Shown: positions 63,618 through 64,000 of the stretch, piece after piece
Numbering within the stretch: position 1 is the first letter of the stretch
How the letters are laid out: each line of letters begins with the position of its first letter
Made by a program: the position numbers and the translations under genes
DNA from: Streptococcus varani
GTDB lineage: Bacteria; Bacillota; Bacilli; Lactobacillales; Streptococcaceae
Direction of reading: 5' to 3'
Assembly: GCF_001375655.1 (NCBI RefSeq)
Contig: NZ_CTEN01000002.1
Location: forward strand, 186,001 to 250,000
Length of the DNA: 64,000 bases
Notes under the pieces: model-generated
Told to the model about the DNA's origin: nothing
Seen by the model: the letters and a program-made list of their open reading frames with translations, nothing else
Databases searched by the model: none

Positions 63618-64000
63618 TTATTTTTTCGTGATCGGTGCGATAGCCGCCAAGACCTTCTTGAGTCCCATTCCTGGAAAGTTGATTTTTAGTTCTTGCTGCT
63701 GGCCGGAACCGGATACTTCCAGAACGGTTCCTTGGCCCCATTTTTTATGGATGGCAATGTCTCCGATAGACCAGTCTGCACCTGTTGAAGCTGAATCGGC
63801 TGATTTTCCAAATGGTAAGTCACCACCTAAGTGGCGAACGGGTTGGGCAGCTGCTTTTCGACTTTGCAGGGCTTGGCTGAGACTCATCCCTTGGCCGAAC
63901 TGGCTGGTTTGTCCATTGACAAAAGAGGCTTTGAAGCTGGTATTTGCCGGTCTTGCCGAACCTTGGTAATCCAGCAAATCAGAAGAAATTTCACGAATGA
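63618..64000 (-). CDS. pcrA: ATP-dependent DNA helicase PcrA, C-terminal part (cut by window edge)
   Basis: Only the last about 126 residues are in the window; the gene continues past base 64,000 in the same frame (IREISSDLLDYQG). The visible part is the variable linker and the Tudor-like C-terminus (DIAIHKKWGQGTVLEVSGSG, then INFPGMGLKKVLAAIAPI) that binds RNA polymerase. It is a UvrD-type repair helicase. Confidence 0.88.
   Translation of the reverse strand, partial: IREISSDLLDYQGSARPANTSFKASFVNGQTSQFGQGMSLSQALQSRKAAAQPVRHLGGDLPFGKSADSASTGADWSIGDIAIHKKWGQGTVLEVSGSGQQQELKINFPGMGLKKVLAAIAPITKK

Overview
The window looks like a Streptococcus chromosome, probably an oral commensal species. The evidence is AT-rich DNA, a CRISPR repeat of the S. 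thermophilus CRISPR3 type, the rexB-rexA (addBA) pair, streptococcal-type LepA and Ndk, small RUP/MITE-like inverted-repeat elements, and IS30- and IS1182-type insertion sequences. Species cannot be fixed by eye.

Positions 1 to about 31,600 are most of a siphovirus prophage with an HK97-type head, whose left end lies outside the window. On the minus strand, from right to left, run early/regulatory genes (about 28.5-19.3 kb: antirepressor, DUF771, replication initiator, DUF1492 late regulator), a second tyrosine recombinase, HNH endonuclease, terminase, portal, ClpP-type protease, capsid, connectors, major tail protein, tail chaperone with a -1 frameshift, tape measure, Dit, tail endopeptidase/fibre, holins and an endolysin cut by the window edge. 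On the plus strand at the right end are an S24 (LexA-like) repressor, a RelA/SpoT-domain protein with a small partner, and the integrase. The prophage sits inside a HAD-family hydrolase gene and removes its motif IV. Several plus-strand cargo genes (24.1-28.2 kb) are embedded antisense in the early operon. Four or five have their own TATAAT box and some their own terminator. They include an Abi_alpha-family gene and a DUF4145 gene placed behind duplicated promoter modules. A small three-TM membrane gene with its own promoter and terminator also interrupts the late operon just before the tape measure gene.

Positions 31.6-38.7 kb hold a probable quinone/electrophile stress cluster: nitroreductase, HxlR regulator, DUF1349 protein, MhqD-like esterase, a flavin reductase split by an IS30-family element, and two MhqO-like ring-cleavage dioxygenases. 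Palindromes lie in two of its promoters. Positions 38.7-48.2 kb are mostly housekeeping genes: photolyase, cold-shock protein, YkgJ-like Fe-S protein, a large SF2 helicase with two predicted transmembrane helices, GNAT acetyltransferase, LepA and Ndk.

Positions 48.3-56.0 kb are a complete type II-A CRISPR-Cas locus (tracrRNA, cas9, cas1, cas2, csn2, array of 12 repeats and 11 spacers). A hicAB toxin-antitoxin module with its own promoter is inserted between csn2 and the CRISPR leader. One spacer is a diverged 24/30 match to a small prophage gene in the same window. Upstream of the CRISPR locus lie rexA/addA and rexB/addB, an IS1182-type remnant and the 3' end of pcrA.

The window is therefore dominated by phage-host conflict: an adaptive immune locus with an embedded toxin-antitoxin, and a resident prophage carrying several candidate superinfection-exclusion cargos, including a toxSAS-like alarmone synthetase pair.
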